DNA from: Actinomycetaceae bacterium
GTDB taxonomy: Bacteria > Actinomycetota > Actinomycetes > Actinomycetales > Actinomycetaceae
Direction: 5' to 3'
Assembly (NCBI GenBank): GCA_030530685.1
Contig: JAUMUM010000013.1
Coordinates: 1-57,001 of the forward strand
Length of the DNA stretch: 57,001 bases
Shown: one piece after another, positions 1 through 8,118 of the stretch
Layout: the number at the start of each line of letters is the position of its first letter
Numbering within the stretch: the first letter of the stretch is position 1
Notes under the pieces: generated by a model
What the model saw: only the letters and a program-made list of their open reading frames with translations
Told to the model about the DNA's origin: nothing
Databases searched by the model: none
Made by a program: the position numbers and the translations under genes

Positions 1-21
1 GCCATCAGCCATCAGCCATCA
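1..21. repeat. Heptamer tandem repeat over the pknB stop codon
   Basis: Three copies of gccatca run head to tail from base 1 and include the pknB TGA stop (bases 12-14 on the plus strand). Gain or loss of one 7-base unit would shift the frame of the last codons. The repeat may continue to the left of the window. Confidence 0.7.
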
Positions 22-1922
22 GCTGGAGCTTCGCCACCTCCCTGGTCACCGCCTCCCTGGTCGCCACCTTCAGTAGGAGGCACAGTCGGATCCTGAGTGG
101 GCTCGGCTGGCGCGGTCGGCTGATTGTTTGGTTGATCGGTCTGCTGGTTGGTCGGTTGGTCCGTCGAGTCCCCGCCGTCTGACCCGTTTCCGGAGCTGAC
201 GGTGATGGTCACGGTTGCCCCGCTCCTGGCGCTGGTGCTGCCTCCGGGATCCTGGGAAATCACGGTACCGGCTGGCTCGGTGCTTTCACTGGTGGCGACA
301 CTGACGGAAAACCCTCTGCTTTCAAGGGTCGATGTGGCGTCAGACTCCGAGTAGCCCACGACATCCGGAACGGTCACCTTCCCGGAGGAGACCGCGACGT
401 CGACGGTATCGCCGGCATCGACCGAGCTGCCCACGGTGGGTGTGGAAGAGACGATCTTGCCCTGGTCCTGGGACGAGTCGTTGACTTCCGTCACGTTGCC
501 GAGCGTGAGGTTATTCTTGGAGAGTTCCTTGCGAGCCTCGTCGGTGGTCATGCCCCTCAGGTCGGGAACAATCACTTTGGATGGCCCGGAGGAGAAGTGG
601 ACCGTCACCGTCGAGCCGCTTTCGGCCGTCGAGCCAGGCTCCGGGTTAGAGTCGACGAACAGTCCCTTGTCGACGTCGTTGGACGTCTTGTCTTCGCCCT
701 TTTTGTATTTCAGGTCGGCGTTCTCGAGTGCCTGCTTGACCTGTGCTTCGTTCATGTCGGCGAGGGCCGGCACGGTCACTGTCTGCGCCGACGTGGACGG
801 GGACGACGGGCTGCCGAACACGTTGCGCAGCGCGAGGACGCCGATCACCAGGGCGAGGGCCAGAAGCGCGACACCGGCCCAGATCATCATCCTGTTGCGA
901 TTGCGCCCGTTGTCCGTTCCCACGGCCTGCTGCACGCCGGTCTGCTGGCCCGAGGGCATCGGCGAGACGATCCGCGTGGCCGCGGGATCCGACGACGGCG
1001 CAGGCGGAACGGGCGGCACGAAGGGCGTGGCCATGTAGGAGGTGGCGGCCGGCGCCTCGACGCCCTCGCCACGCGCGGCGGCCAGCAGGTCGGAGCGGAA
1101 CTCCTCGGCGCTCTGGTAGCGCTCGTCGCGCTGCTTGGCCAGGGACTTCATGACCACGCGATCGACGGCGTCGGGAATGTCCGGGTAGACCTGCGAAGCG
1201 AGCCTGGGCGTCTCGGAAACGTGCTGGTAGGCGACGGCGACGGCGGAGTCGCCCGTGAAGGGCGGCTTGCCCGTCAATAGCTCGTAGAGGAGGCAGCCGG
1301 CCGAATACAGGTCGGAGCGTGCGTCGACCACCTCGCCGCGCGCCTGCTCCGGGGAAAGGTACTGGGCGGTGCCCACGACGGAGTTCGTCTGCGTCATCGT
1401 GGCCGAAGAATCCGCGATCGCCCGCGCGATCCCGAAGTCCATGACCTTGACCTTGGCGTCCGGGGTGAGCATGACGTTGCCGGGCTTGATGTCGCGGTGG
1501 ATGATGCCTTCGTGGTGGGAGTACTCCAGGGCGGATAGGACGCCGACGACGATCTGCACCGCCTCGTCGATCGGCACCGGCTGGCCTCCGCTCAGCAGCG
1601 AAGCCACGGTGCGCCCCTTGACGTATTCCATGACGATGTACGGCAGCGAGAGCTCGTGGCCGGTCGGCATCGTCATGAGCTCCTCGCCGGTGTCGTACAC
1701 GGCGACGATGGACGGATGATTCAGCGCGGCCGCCGACTGCGCCTCGCGGCGGAAGCGCGCCAGGAACATCGGGTCGGCCGCGAGGTCCGTGCGCAGGATC
1801 TTGATGGCGACGGTGCGTGACAGCCGCGTGTCGTAACCGAGGTGAACCTGGGCCATGCCTCCGCGGCCAATGAGGTCGCCGAGCTCGTAACGCTTACCCA
1901 AAACGCGGGGGATATCATTCAC
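12..1922 (-). CDS. pknB: Serine/threonine protein kinase with PASTA repeats (PknB)
   Basis: Membrane Ser/Thr kinase of 636 residues, the family that couples cell-wall state to division. The kinase domain covers about residues 12-275, with the Gly-rich loop GRGGMAQV, lysine K41 in VAIK, HRDIKPGN at 142-149, DFG at 162-164 and an activation segment GTAQYLSPEQ near 184-193. A Pro-rich linker leads to one membrane helix (about 345-367). Three extracellular PASTA repeats follow (about 381-580), then a Ser/Asp/Gln/Gly-rich tail with GGGDQ repeats. The ATG start is kept because the kinase fold begins a few residues later. It is the last gene of the division operon, 55 bases after pbpA. The stop codon lies inside a tandem 7-base repeat. 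No second kinase (pknA) is present between pbpA and this gene. Confidence 0.95.
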   Translation of the reverse strand: MNDIPRVLGKRYELGDLIGRGGMAQVHLGYDTRLSRTVAIKILRTDLAADPMFLARFRREAQSAAALNHPSIVAVYDTGEELMTMPTGHELSLPYIVMEYVKGRTVASLLSGGQPVPIDEAVQIVVGVLSALEYSHHEGIIHRDIKPGNVMLTPDAKVKVMDFGIARAIADSSATMTQTNSVVGTAQYLSPEQARGEVVDARSDLYSAGCLLYELLTGKPPFTGDSAVAVAYQHVSETPRLASQVYPDIPDAVDRVVMKSLAKQRDERYQSAEEFRSDLLAAARGEGVEAPAATSYMATPFVPPVPPAPSSDPAATRIVSPMPSGQQTGVQQAVGTDNGRNRNRMMIWAGVALLALALVIGVLALRNVFGSPSSPSTSAQTVTVPALADMNEAQVKQALENADLKYKKGEDKTSNDVDKGLFVDSNPEPGSTAESGSTVTVHFSSGPSKVIVPDLRGMTTDEARKELSKNNLTLGNVTEVNDSSQDQGKIVSSTPTVGSSVDAGDTVDVAVSSGKVTVPDVVGYSESDATSTLESRGFSVSVATSESTEPAGTVISQDPGGSTSARSGATVTITVSSGNGSDGGDSTDQPTNQQTDQPNNQPTAPAEPTQDPTVPPTEGGDQGGGDQGGGEAPADG

Positions 1923-1977
1923 GTCGCGTCACCTTCCACTCTCAACGACTATGCCGTAACTACTGCTCATTGCCGCC

Positions 1978-3441
1978 TCACTGATTCCCCAAATACGCGA
2001 GCATGACCTGGCGAGCGATGGGCGCGGCCACCGATCCGCCGTCGCCGCTCCATCCTGTGTGGCCCGCGTTCTCGACGACCACGGCCACGGCGATCTGGGG
2101 ATCGTCGGCCGGGGCGTAGCTCACGAACCACACGTGCGGCGGCGTGTTGGAATTGATCTCCGCGGTGCCCGTCTTGCCACCGACCTCAATGCCGTCGATG
2201 GCTGCGCGGTAGCCCGTGCCGGACTTGACGTCCTCGACCATCATGTCCTGCATATACTCGGCCGTCTGGGGCGACATCGCGCGGCTGTACTCGGAGGGCT
2301 TCGTCGTGGAAAGCACTTCGAGGTCGCGAGTGAGCGTCTGCTTGACGATGTGGGGCTCCATGACGACGCCGTCGTTGGCGATGGCCGCGCCGATCATCGC
2401 CATCTGCATGGGAGTGACGCGGATGTCCTGCTGTCCGATGCTGTCCTTGGCTAGGGCCGCCTGGCTGTCCGGTTCCGGGAAGCGGGACGCCGAAACCTTC
2501 AGGGGCGTTTCGAAGGTTTCCCCGATGCCGAACTTCTTGGCCTGCTCGAGCATCTTGTCGCTGCCGACGTTGACGCCGCCCTGCGCGAAGGGCGTATTGC
2601 ACGACTGGATGAAGGCCTGGCGCAGGGTCGAACGGCCCGAGCCGTCGCCGCAGCTGGCCTCGCCCGGGTTCTCGATGGACTGCGAGGTGTCCGGCGGCGT
2701 GTAGCTATCCGGCGTGTCGATGACGGAGTCCGGCGTGAGGTCCTGATTCTCGAGCATCGCGGTGGCCGTGAGCATCTTGAATGTCGAGCCCGGGGCGTAC
2801 TGGTCGCCGCCGGTGGCGCGGTCGACCAGCGGCTTGTTTTCGTCGCCCTCGAGTTGCGCCCAGTTGGCCTTCGCCTCGCTGCTCTTCGACGTGGCCAAAA
2901 GGTTCGGGTCGTAGGAGGGGTAGGAAACCTGCGCGAGGATCGCTCCCGTCTTGGGGTCGAGCGCGACGACAGCGCCCTTCTGGCCGTTGAGGGCCTGGAT
3001 TGCCGCCTTCTGCGTGGCCGGGTCGATCGTCAGCTCGACGCCACCACCCTGGGGCTGGCTGCCGGAGATCAACTGCTGGAGGCGCTGCCCGGCCAGCGCG
3101 GAGTCCGAGCCGCCGAGCACGCCGTTTTCCGCCTTCTCGATGCCCCACTTGGAGTTCAGGCCCGTGGAGAAGTAGCCGGTCACGTGCGCATAGGTGGACC
3201 CCTCCTTGTACTCGCGCTGGTACTTGTAGGGGCCATCGGAGGGCGTGGAGACGACCACCGACTCGCCGCCGACGATGATCGGCCCGCGGTCCGTGCCGTA
3301 CTCGCGGTACAGGGAGCGGACGTTGCGGTCGTCTGCGTTGAGAGATGGGGCCTGGATGAACTGGACGTAGGAAGCCATGAGCATGAGCGAAAGGAACATG
3401 GCGAACACGAGCGTCGCAAGTTTGCGAATGGGACGGTTCAC
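1978..3441 (-). CDS. pbpA: Penicillin-binding protein 2, transpeptidase (PbpA)
   Basis: Class B penicillin-binding protein of 487 residues that cross-links peptidoglycan outside the membrane. One N-terminal membrane anchor (about 7-28) is followed by the dimerisation region and a transpeptidase domain. The three active-site motifs are complete: STFK (219-222, nucleophile S219), SCN (280-282) and KTG (423-425). The start is GTG, because its codon overlaps the ftsW/rodA stop as GTGA, which implies translational coupling. In actinobacteria PbpA works with the SEDS polymerase encoded just upstream, and PASTA kinases are known to phosphorylate PbpA. Length and motif spacing are normal for the family. 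Confidence 0.95.
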   Translation of the reverse strand: MNRPIRKLATLVFAMFLSLMLMASYVQFIQAPSLNADDRNVRSLYREYGTDRGPIIVGGESVVVSTPSDGPYKYQREYKEGSTYAHVTGYFSTGLNSKWGIEKAENGVLGGSDSALAGQRLQQLISGSQPQGGGVELTIDPATQKAAIQALNGQKGAVVALDPKTGAILAQVSYPSYDPNLLATSKSSEAKANWAQLEGDENKPLVDRATGGDQYAPGSTFKMLTATAMLENQDLTPDSVIDTPDSYTPPDTSQSIENPGEASCGDGSGRSTLRQAFIQSCNTPFAQGGVNVGSDKMLEQAKKFGIGETFETPLKVSASRFPEPDSQAALAKDSIGQQDIRVTPMQMAMIGAAIANDGVVMEPHIVKQTLTRDLEVLSTTKPSEYSRAMSPQTAEYMQDMMVEDVKSGTGYRAAIDGIEVGGKTGTAEINSNTPPHVWFVSYAPADDPQIAVAVVVENAGHTGWSGDGGSVAAPIARQVMLAYLGNQ

Positions 3442-4868
3442 AGTTTCACCACCTGGGTCGCCAAAGAGTCGTTTTCCGTGGAGTCGGAACCCTTATCGAG
3501 GGAAGGGATGGAGTCGAGGACCTCGGGGGGAGGCAGAGGGTCGGCCTCGGCCGGGCGCCGGGCCGTATCCGATATGCGCAGGAGAAGCCCGATGATGATC
3601 CAATTGGCCAGGAGGGCGGAGCCGCCGTGGGCCAGGAAGGGCATGGCCAGGCCGGTCAGCGGGATGAGCCGCGTGACGCCGCCGACCACGACGAAGCACT
3701 GGATGGCGATCGTGAACGCCAGGCCGGTCACGAGCAGCTTGCCGAAGCCGTCCTTGAGGACGATGGCGGTGCGCAGGCCTCGCACGACGATGATCAGGTA
3801 GAGGCAGATGATCGATAGCAGGCCCACGAGCCCGAGTTCCTCGCCAATGGAGGCGATGATGAAGTCCGAGTCGGCGGCGTAGACCCTCTCCGGGTAGCCT
3901 TCGCCCAGGCCCGTGCCGAAGATGCCTCCCGACGCCATGCCGAACAGGCCCTGCACGAGCTGATAGGAGCCGAATGCCTCGTTGTAGACGTCGTTATCGA
4001 GCGCGTGCAGCCACACGGTGAAGCGCGCCTGGATGTGCGGCATCACCTGGACGATGACGAAGATGCCCGCGAAGGCGAGTGCCCCGCCAATGGCGATCCA
4101 CGACGGGCGTTCCGTGGCCACGTAGAGCATGCCGACGAACAGCCCGAAGAACAGGAGCGCCGTGCCGAAGTCCCTCTCGAGGACGAGCACGGCCATGCAC
4201 GCCGCCCACGCCAGGAGGATGGGCACGAAGTGACGGGCCTTCGGCAGCTGGATGCCCATGATCTTCTTGCCCGCCAGCGAAAGGTTGTCGCGTTCGGCCA
4301 CCAGATAGCCGGCGAAGAAGACGGCGAAGCAGATCTTGGCCAGCTCGGCCGGCTGGAAGGAGAACCCCGGCAGGCGAATCCAGATCCTCGCGCCGTTGAT
4401 CGTCCGCCCCAGGCCGGGAGCCATGGGCAGCAACAGGAGGAAGATCCCCGCGGCCAGCGAGGTCCACGTGTACTTGCGCAGCGTGCGGTGGTTCCTGATG
4501 AGCACGACCGTGACGACCATGAAGAAGATGGCGCCGACGGTGAGCATCGCCTGGTTATTGGCATGTGTCGTTTCCTTGACGATGTCGATGCGGTGGATCA
4601 CCGCCAGGCCCAGACCGTTGAGCGCGAGGCCGCAGGGGAGGAAGACCGGGTCGGCATAGGGGGCGAACGTCCGGACGACGACGTGGGCCAGCGCCGCAAT
4701 GAGCACCGAGATGGCGATGATCATCGGAAGATTCGGGGGCGGGCCCGTGTTCTCCGAAGTGCTGTAGGTCAGGCAGTAGGCGCCGACCCCGACGCCGACC
4801 GCGATGACGAGCAGGATCGCCTCGGGAAGGCGGCCTGTCCGAGCTTGCTTCTGGGTCACGACAGTCAC
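3438..4868 (-). CDS. rodA: SEDS-family peptidoglycan polymerase (FtsW/RodA)
   Basis: Polytopic membrane protein of about 476 residues in the FtsW/RodA/SpoVE family, which polymerise lipid II into glycan strands. The protein begins MTVVTQKQARTGRL at a GTG codon that overlaps the pstP stop as GTGA. The open frame upstream of that is a shadow of pstP. Roughly ten hydrophobic segments are visible. Family-like stretches include GARIWIRLPGFSFQPAELAK and GGVTRLIPLTGLAMPFLAHG. The cytoplasmic C-terminus is short and acidic. Pairing with pbpA just downstream fits a polymerase/transpeptidase complex. RodA versus FtsW cannot be settled here; the actinobacterial operon usually carries the gene named rodA or ftsW. 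Confidence 0.93.
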   Translation of the reverse strand: MTVVTQKQARTGRLPEAILLVIAVGVGVGAYCLTYSTSENTGPPPNLPMIIAISVLIAALAHVVVRTFAPYADPVFLPCGLALNGLGLAVIHRIDIVKETTHANNQAMLTVGAIFFMVVTVVLIRNHRTLRKYTWTSLAAGIFLLLLPMAPGLGRTINGARIWIRLPGFSFQPAELAKICFAVFFAGYLVAERDNLSLAGKKIMGIQLPKARHFVPILLAWAACMAVLVLERDFGTALLFFGLFVGMLYVATERPSWIAIGGALAFAGIFVIVQVMPHIQARFTVWLHALDNDVYNEAFGSYQLVQGLFGMASGGIFGTGLGEGYPERVYAADSDFIIASIGEELGLVGLLSIICLYLIIVVRGLRTAIVLKDGFGKLLVTGLAFTIAIQCFVVVGGVTRLIPLTGLAMPFLAHGGSALLANWIIIGLLLRISDTARRPAEADPLPPPEVLDSIPSLDKGSDSTENDSLATQVVKL

Positions 4869-6202
4869 TGGGTCACCGCTTCGGGTTGGGTGGCAGGTTG
4901 CTCCGGCTGATCGCCGGGCGCCTGTTGGTCGGACTGCTGGCCGGGCGACGGCTGCCGCGGCGAGGACGAGGGCGACGCGCTGGGATCGGACTTGGCATCG
5001 CTGCGCATCTGGGACTCGAGGTTCTTGACGACTCGGCGGGCTTCGGCCAACGAGTCGCGGGTGATCGTCGACTCGAGGCGCTCGCGGGCCACCTGCTGGA
5101 GGTCGCTGACCTTGACGTCGGTGCGCTCCTGCACCGACGACAGCGAGATCGGCCCGAACGACTGCGGGATGCCGCGGTAGATGACCACGTACCCACCGTC
5201 GGAGGCCACGTAGTACTGGCTCTGGGTCCATCTGTAGCCGGTGAAGAGCCCGACGCAGACGATGGCCAGGAGCGCCAGTGCCACGGCGATGCGGGCGGCC
5301 GTGCGCGAGCGGGGTGGTTCGTCGTCGACGATGTCGTCTTCGGGCTCGTCCTGCTTGGGGCGCAGGGCAGCTGCCTTCGCCGCCGCCGACGTCCCGCCGC
5401 GGCTGGGGCGCCGGGCGTCCACTGCCGCCGAGCCCACGACGATCGGGTGCTGGCTGCGGGGGCTGTCGCCGGCGTCGGCGTCGTCGATGATCTCGGCGAG
5501 GACCACGGTGACGTTGTCGGGCGCGCCTCCGGCCAGTGCGAGTTCGATGAGGCGTTCGCCGGCGGCCTTCAGGTCCATGCTCGCCAGGGTTTCCTCGATG
5601 GTCTCGTGCGTGACGACGCCGAAGAGGCCGTCCGAGCACAGGAGCCAGCGGTCGCCGGGCACGGCCTCGCGTACGGACTCGTCGAGTTCGACGTCGCCGG
5701 GAGTGTCGCCCAGCGCGCGCATAATGACATTGCGCTTGGGGTGGTTTTCGGCCTCCTCGGCCGTGAGCTGGCCGTGGTCAACGAGGAATTGGACGAGCGT
5801 GTGGTCGTGCGTGACCTGCATGAGTTTGCCGCCGCGCATGAGGTAGGCGCGCGAGTCGCCGATGTGCACCATGGCCAGCTTGTTGCTGGAGCGCATGATG
5901 GCGATGCAGGTCGTGCCCATGCCCGCGTACTCCGGGTGGTTCTCCGCCCGCTCGACGAGGTCGACGTGTGCCTCGTTGACCGACTTGCGCAGCAGCGGCA
6001 GCATGTCGTCCGCACCGTAGACGTCTTCGTCGAGCGCCGCCAGGTGCCCGACCGCCACGGAGGAGGCGACGTCGCCGGCCGCCGCACCGCCCATGCCGTC
6101 CGCCAGGACGAGGAGGTTGGGGGAGGCGTAGCCCGCGTCCTGATTGCTGGTTCGGACGAGGCCGACGTCGGAGAACGCGGCGTACCGTAGGTGGATTCCC
6201 AT
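4865..6202 (-). CDS. pstP: PP2C-type Ser/Thr protein phosphatase (PstP)
   Basis: Metal-dependent phosphatase of 445 residues that reverses PknB phosphorylation. The protein starts MGIHLRYAAFSDVGLVRTSN; its ATG overlaps the TAA stop of fhaB by one base, so longer upstream starts are rejected. PP2C metal-binding motifs are visible: SNQDAG, LADGMGG, CSDGLFG and DNVTVV. The catalytic domain covers about residues 1-240. A charged linker, one membrane helix (RIAVALALLAIVCVGLFTGY) and an extracellular segment follow. The end is Ser/Pro/Gln-rich. The two-part architecture matches mycobacterial PstP. The stop overlaps the ftsW/rodA start by four bases. Confidence 0.95.
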   Translation of the reverse strand: MGIHLRYAAFSDVGLVRTSNQDAGYASPNLLVLADGMGGAAAGDVASSVAVGHLAALDEDVYGADDMLPLLRKSVNEAHVDLVERAENHPEYAGMGTTCIAIMRSSNKLAMVHIGDSRAYLMRGGKLMQVTHDHTLVQFLVDHGQLTAEEAENHPKRNVIMRALGDTPGDVELDESVREAVPGDRWLLCSDGLFGVVTHETIEETLASMDLKAAGERLIELALAGGAPDNVTVVLAEIIDDADAGDSPRSQHPIVVGSAAVDARRPSRGGTSAAAKAAALRPKQDEPEDDIVDDEPPRSRTAARIAVALALLAIVCVGLFTGYRWTQSQYYVASDGGYVVIYRGIPQSFGPISLSSVQERTDVKVSDLQQVARERLESTITRDSLAEARRVVKNLESQMRSDAKSDPSASPSSSPRQPSPGQQSDQQAPGDQPEQPATQPEAVTQ

Positions 6203-6717
6203 TAGCGCAGCTCCATGGTTGTCCGGCCGATGACCACGGGCGTGCCCTGCGCGATGGGCGTGGGCGTGTTGATGCGTTGCCCGCTGACGAATGTTCCGTT
6301 CGTCGATTCGAGGTCCTCGACCCACCATCGTCCGTCAGACTGGTAGAAACGTGCATGCCGCGATGAAGAGTAGGTGTCGTCGAGCACGAGGGCCGAGTCG
6401 GGTGAGCGGCCGACGACGATCTGCGCATTGCCCAGCGGCAGGGTCGTGCCGGCTAAGGCGCCGGCCGTCACCGTCAGGACCGTGGGCTGAGCCGGGCTCG
6501 CGGCGGGCTGGCTGCGCTGCTGATTGCGAGCGGGAGCCGGGGCCGACGGCGTTGGAATGCGCCTGCCCCGAGGCTTCTTTTCCGCCGTGGCCCCCTTGCG
6601 CTCGCGCACCCTCGTCCCGTACACGTCGCGGCGCAGCGTGAACAGGACGGCGAAGACGAAGAACCAGAGAAGCGCCAGGAAACCAAGACGCAGGACGGTG
6701 AGGACTAGTGCGCTCAT
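6202..6717 (-). CDS. fhaB: Membrane-anchored FHA-domain protein (FhaB/FipA-like)
   Basis: Protein of 171 residues with one N-terminal membrane helix (about 5-27), a basic linker and a C-terminal forkhead-associated domain. The FHA signature is clear: VVGRSPDSALVLDD, SSRHARF and ESTNGTFVSG. FHA domains bind phosphothreonine, so the likely role is to recruit PknB-phosphorylated partners to the division site, as for mycobacterial FhaB/FipA. The ATG overlaps the fhaA stop as ATGA and the stop overlaps the pstP start by one base, so the whole set is tightly coupled. Confidence 0.93.
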   Translation of the reverse strand: MSALVLTVLRLGFLALLWFFVFAVLFTLRRDVYGTRVRERKGATAEKKPRGRRIPTPSAPAPARNQQRSQPAASPAQPTVLTVTAGALAGTTLPLGNAQIVVGRSPDSALVLDDTYSSSRHARFYQSDGRWWVEDLESTNGTFVSGQRINTPTPIAQGTPVVIGRTTMELR

Positions 6718-7412
6718 GCGGGCTCCGGTGAGTTCCAGAACATGATGTGGGTGCGGCCGATCGTGATGGTGTTGCCGTCCACGAGCGTGGCGGCCGTGAT
6801 CCGGTGGCCTTCTACGAAACTACCGTTGGTCGAGCCCAGATCGGTGACGACCACGCCGTGTGGCGTGACACGGAGTTCGATGTGGCGGCGGGAGATGCCC
6901 GTGTCGTCGACGGTGATGTCGCATTCCGACCCGCGGCCAATCACCGTGACGTTACCCGTCAGGAGGTAGCGGTCCTGGCCGATCTCAATGATCGGGTGGC
7001 CGCTCGCGCCCGCCGCCGACGTGGCCGGAGCGACGGCTCCGCGCTTGATGAGGGCATCGACCTGGAGGCTGCCCGTCGAAAGTTCTTCCTTCGTTTCGAA
7101 GACGATGCGGATTGGCCCGAGCAGGGTGTAATCCTGCTCCGTGGCGTACTGCGTGATGCTCGCCGTGATTTCTTCGGCCAGGGCGTCCTCGCTCCACTGA
7201 GCCATCCGCTCGCGGTCATCGGGCGCCAGGAAGACGGTGAAGTCGTTCGGGCCGATGGTGCGGCTGCGTGTCATCGTCGAGGCGTTCTGGTCCATCGCCT
7301 TCTTGACGGCCGACGTGATCTCTACCGGTTTCAACTCCGAGTGGAAAGCACGCGAAAAGACCGAGGCGACGGCGTTTTCCATGCCCCTCTCGAACTTGTC
7401 GAATGCGCCCAT
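6714..7412 (-). CDS. fhaA: FHA-domain protein with DUF3662 N-terminus (FhaA)
   Basis: Soluble protein of 232 residues and the first gene of the division operon. The N-terminal about 120 residues match the DUF3662 domain (MGAFDKFERGMENAVASVF, FSRAFHSELKPVEI). The C-terminal FHA domain has IGRGSECDITVDD, ISRRHIELR and LGSTNGSFVEG, the set needed for phosphothreonine binding. In mycobacteria FhaA docks onto PknB-phosphorylated targets such as the MviN pseudokinase. The ATG is preceded by GGGAGGTG. A 10-base inverted repeat lies 19-54 bases upstream and may be the operator or promoter control of the operon. Confidence 0.94.
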   Translation of the reverse strand: MGAFDKFERGMENAVASVFSRAFHSELKPVEITSAVKKAMDQNASTMTRSRTIGPNDFTVFLAPDDRERMAQWSEDALAEEITASITQYATEQDYTLLGPIRIVFETKEELSTGSLQVDALIKRGAVAPATSAAGASGHPIIEIGQDRYLLTGNVTVIGRGSECDITVDDTGISRRHIELRVTPHGVVVTDLGSTNGSFVEGHRITAATLVDGNTITIGRTHIMFWNSPEPA

Positions 7413-7430
7413 TCAGCACCTCCCTGGATA

Positions 7431-7466
7431 CCGTATCGTATGCGGCATGCAACCCTTACGATACGG
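7431..7466. promoter_or_regulatory. Inverted repeat upstream of the division operon
   Basis: Perfect 10-base arms CCGTATCGTA (7431-7440) and TACGATACGG (7457-7466) are separated by 16 bases. They sit 19-54 bases upstream of the fhaA start, between it and any promoter. The arrangement fits a protein-binding dyad or an mRNA leader hairpin. No matching regulator is recognised. Confidence 0.5.
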
Positions 7467-7798
7467 GCATTTGGGCCGCTAGGCATCCTCAAATTGTACG
7501 TGCGCGGCGCGGCGGGTGTGCATCGGGTGTTGAACTTCGCAGTCCTGGGGCCGGACATCCGGCCGCGTGAATCGTCTGAGGTTTGCCGCCTGGAGCGGCT
7601 GGTCCGGGCGTTTTCGCGGTTGGCGCGTGTGGCTCGGGCTCGGCCCGTGTGGCTCGCGGTTGGCGCTGGTCCGCGCCTCCTTGGCCAGCGGTTCGGTGCT
7701 GGCCTCGGCGCGGCGCTTCGTGCTGTTCTCGCGGCTGGCCCTTCGCCGGCCGGGTCTGGTGGAAGGCGTCGCCGTCGTGGGTCTCACATTGGACGGGC

Positions 7799-7826
7799 TT
7801 GGAAATATCGGCCGTCGGGCTATAAG
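7799..7826 (+). promoter_or_regulatory. Probable sigma-70-type promoter of tRNA-Leu
   Basis: TTGGAA (7799-7804), a 16-base spacer and TATAAG (7821-7826) give a housekeeping-like promoter. It would start transcription about 15 bases before the mature tRNA. Confidence 0.45.
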
Positions 7827-7847
7827 CTGTAGCCTGCTAACGGCATT

Positions 7848-7931
7848 GCTCAAGTGGCGGAATTGGCAGACGCGCACGGTTCAGGTCCGTGTGCCCGAAA
7901 GGGCGTGGGGGTTCAACTCCCCCCTTGAGCA
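7848..7931 (+). tRNA. tRNA-Leu, anticodon CAG
   Basis: An 84-base class II tRNA. The acceptor arms are GCTCAAG and CTTGAGC. The anticodon stem CACGG/CCGTG carries the loop TTCAGGT (anticodon CAG, reading CUG). The long variable arm GCCCGAAAGGGC is typical of leucine, and the T arm is GGGGG-TTCAACT-CCCCC. The discriminator base is A. CCA is not encoded (CGA follows), so it must be added after transcription. Confidence 0.95.
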
Positions 7932-7939
7932 CGAACGAC

Positions 7940-7971
7940 AAAGGGTGCATCCCGCGGGAGGCACCCTTTTT
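7940..7971 (+). terminator. Rho-independent terminator of tRNA-Leu
   Basis: The stem AAGGGTGC / GCACCCTT is followed by a T run (cctttttgg). It lies 9 bases after the tRNA. This is one of the few hairpins in the window with a proper U-tract. Confidence 0.85.
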
Positions 7972-8118
7972 GGCGTCCGCATGCCTGCCGTCCGCAAGCC
8001 TGCCCTTCCCGTCCCGCTTCGCCACTCGTTCGGCCTTCGAGTGCGGGCGTGCGGTTCTTGCCGTGGACATCGGCGGCTCCCCGCCTGCCCTTCACGCCGC
8101 GCGAGCCCGGCCTCGACC

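Larger units (their letters stand above)
7413..7847. other. Intergenic region between fhaA and tRNA-Leu
   Basis: No convincing gene is present. The region holds the dyad at 7431-7466, the tRNA promoter, and two pairs of direct repeats: GCGGTTGGCGC at 7616 and 7656, and CGTGTGGCTCG at 7626 and 7646. The long open frames here lack a recognisable fold and overlap the tRNA, so they were not called. Confidence 0.6.
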
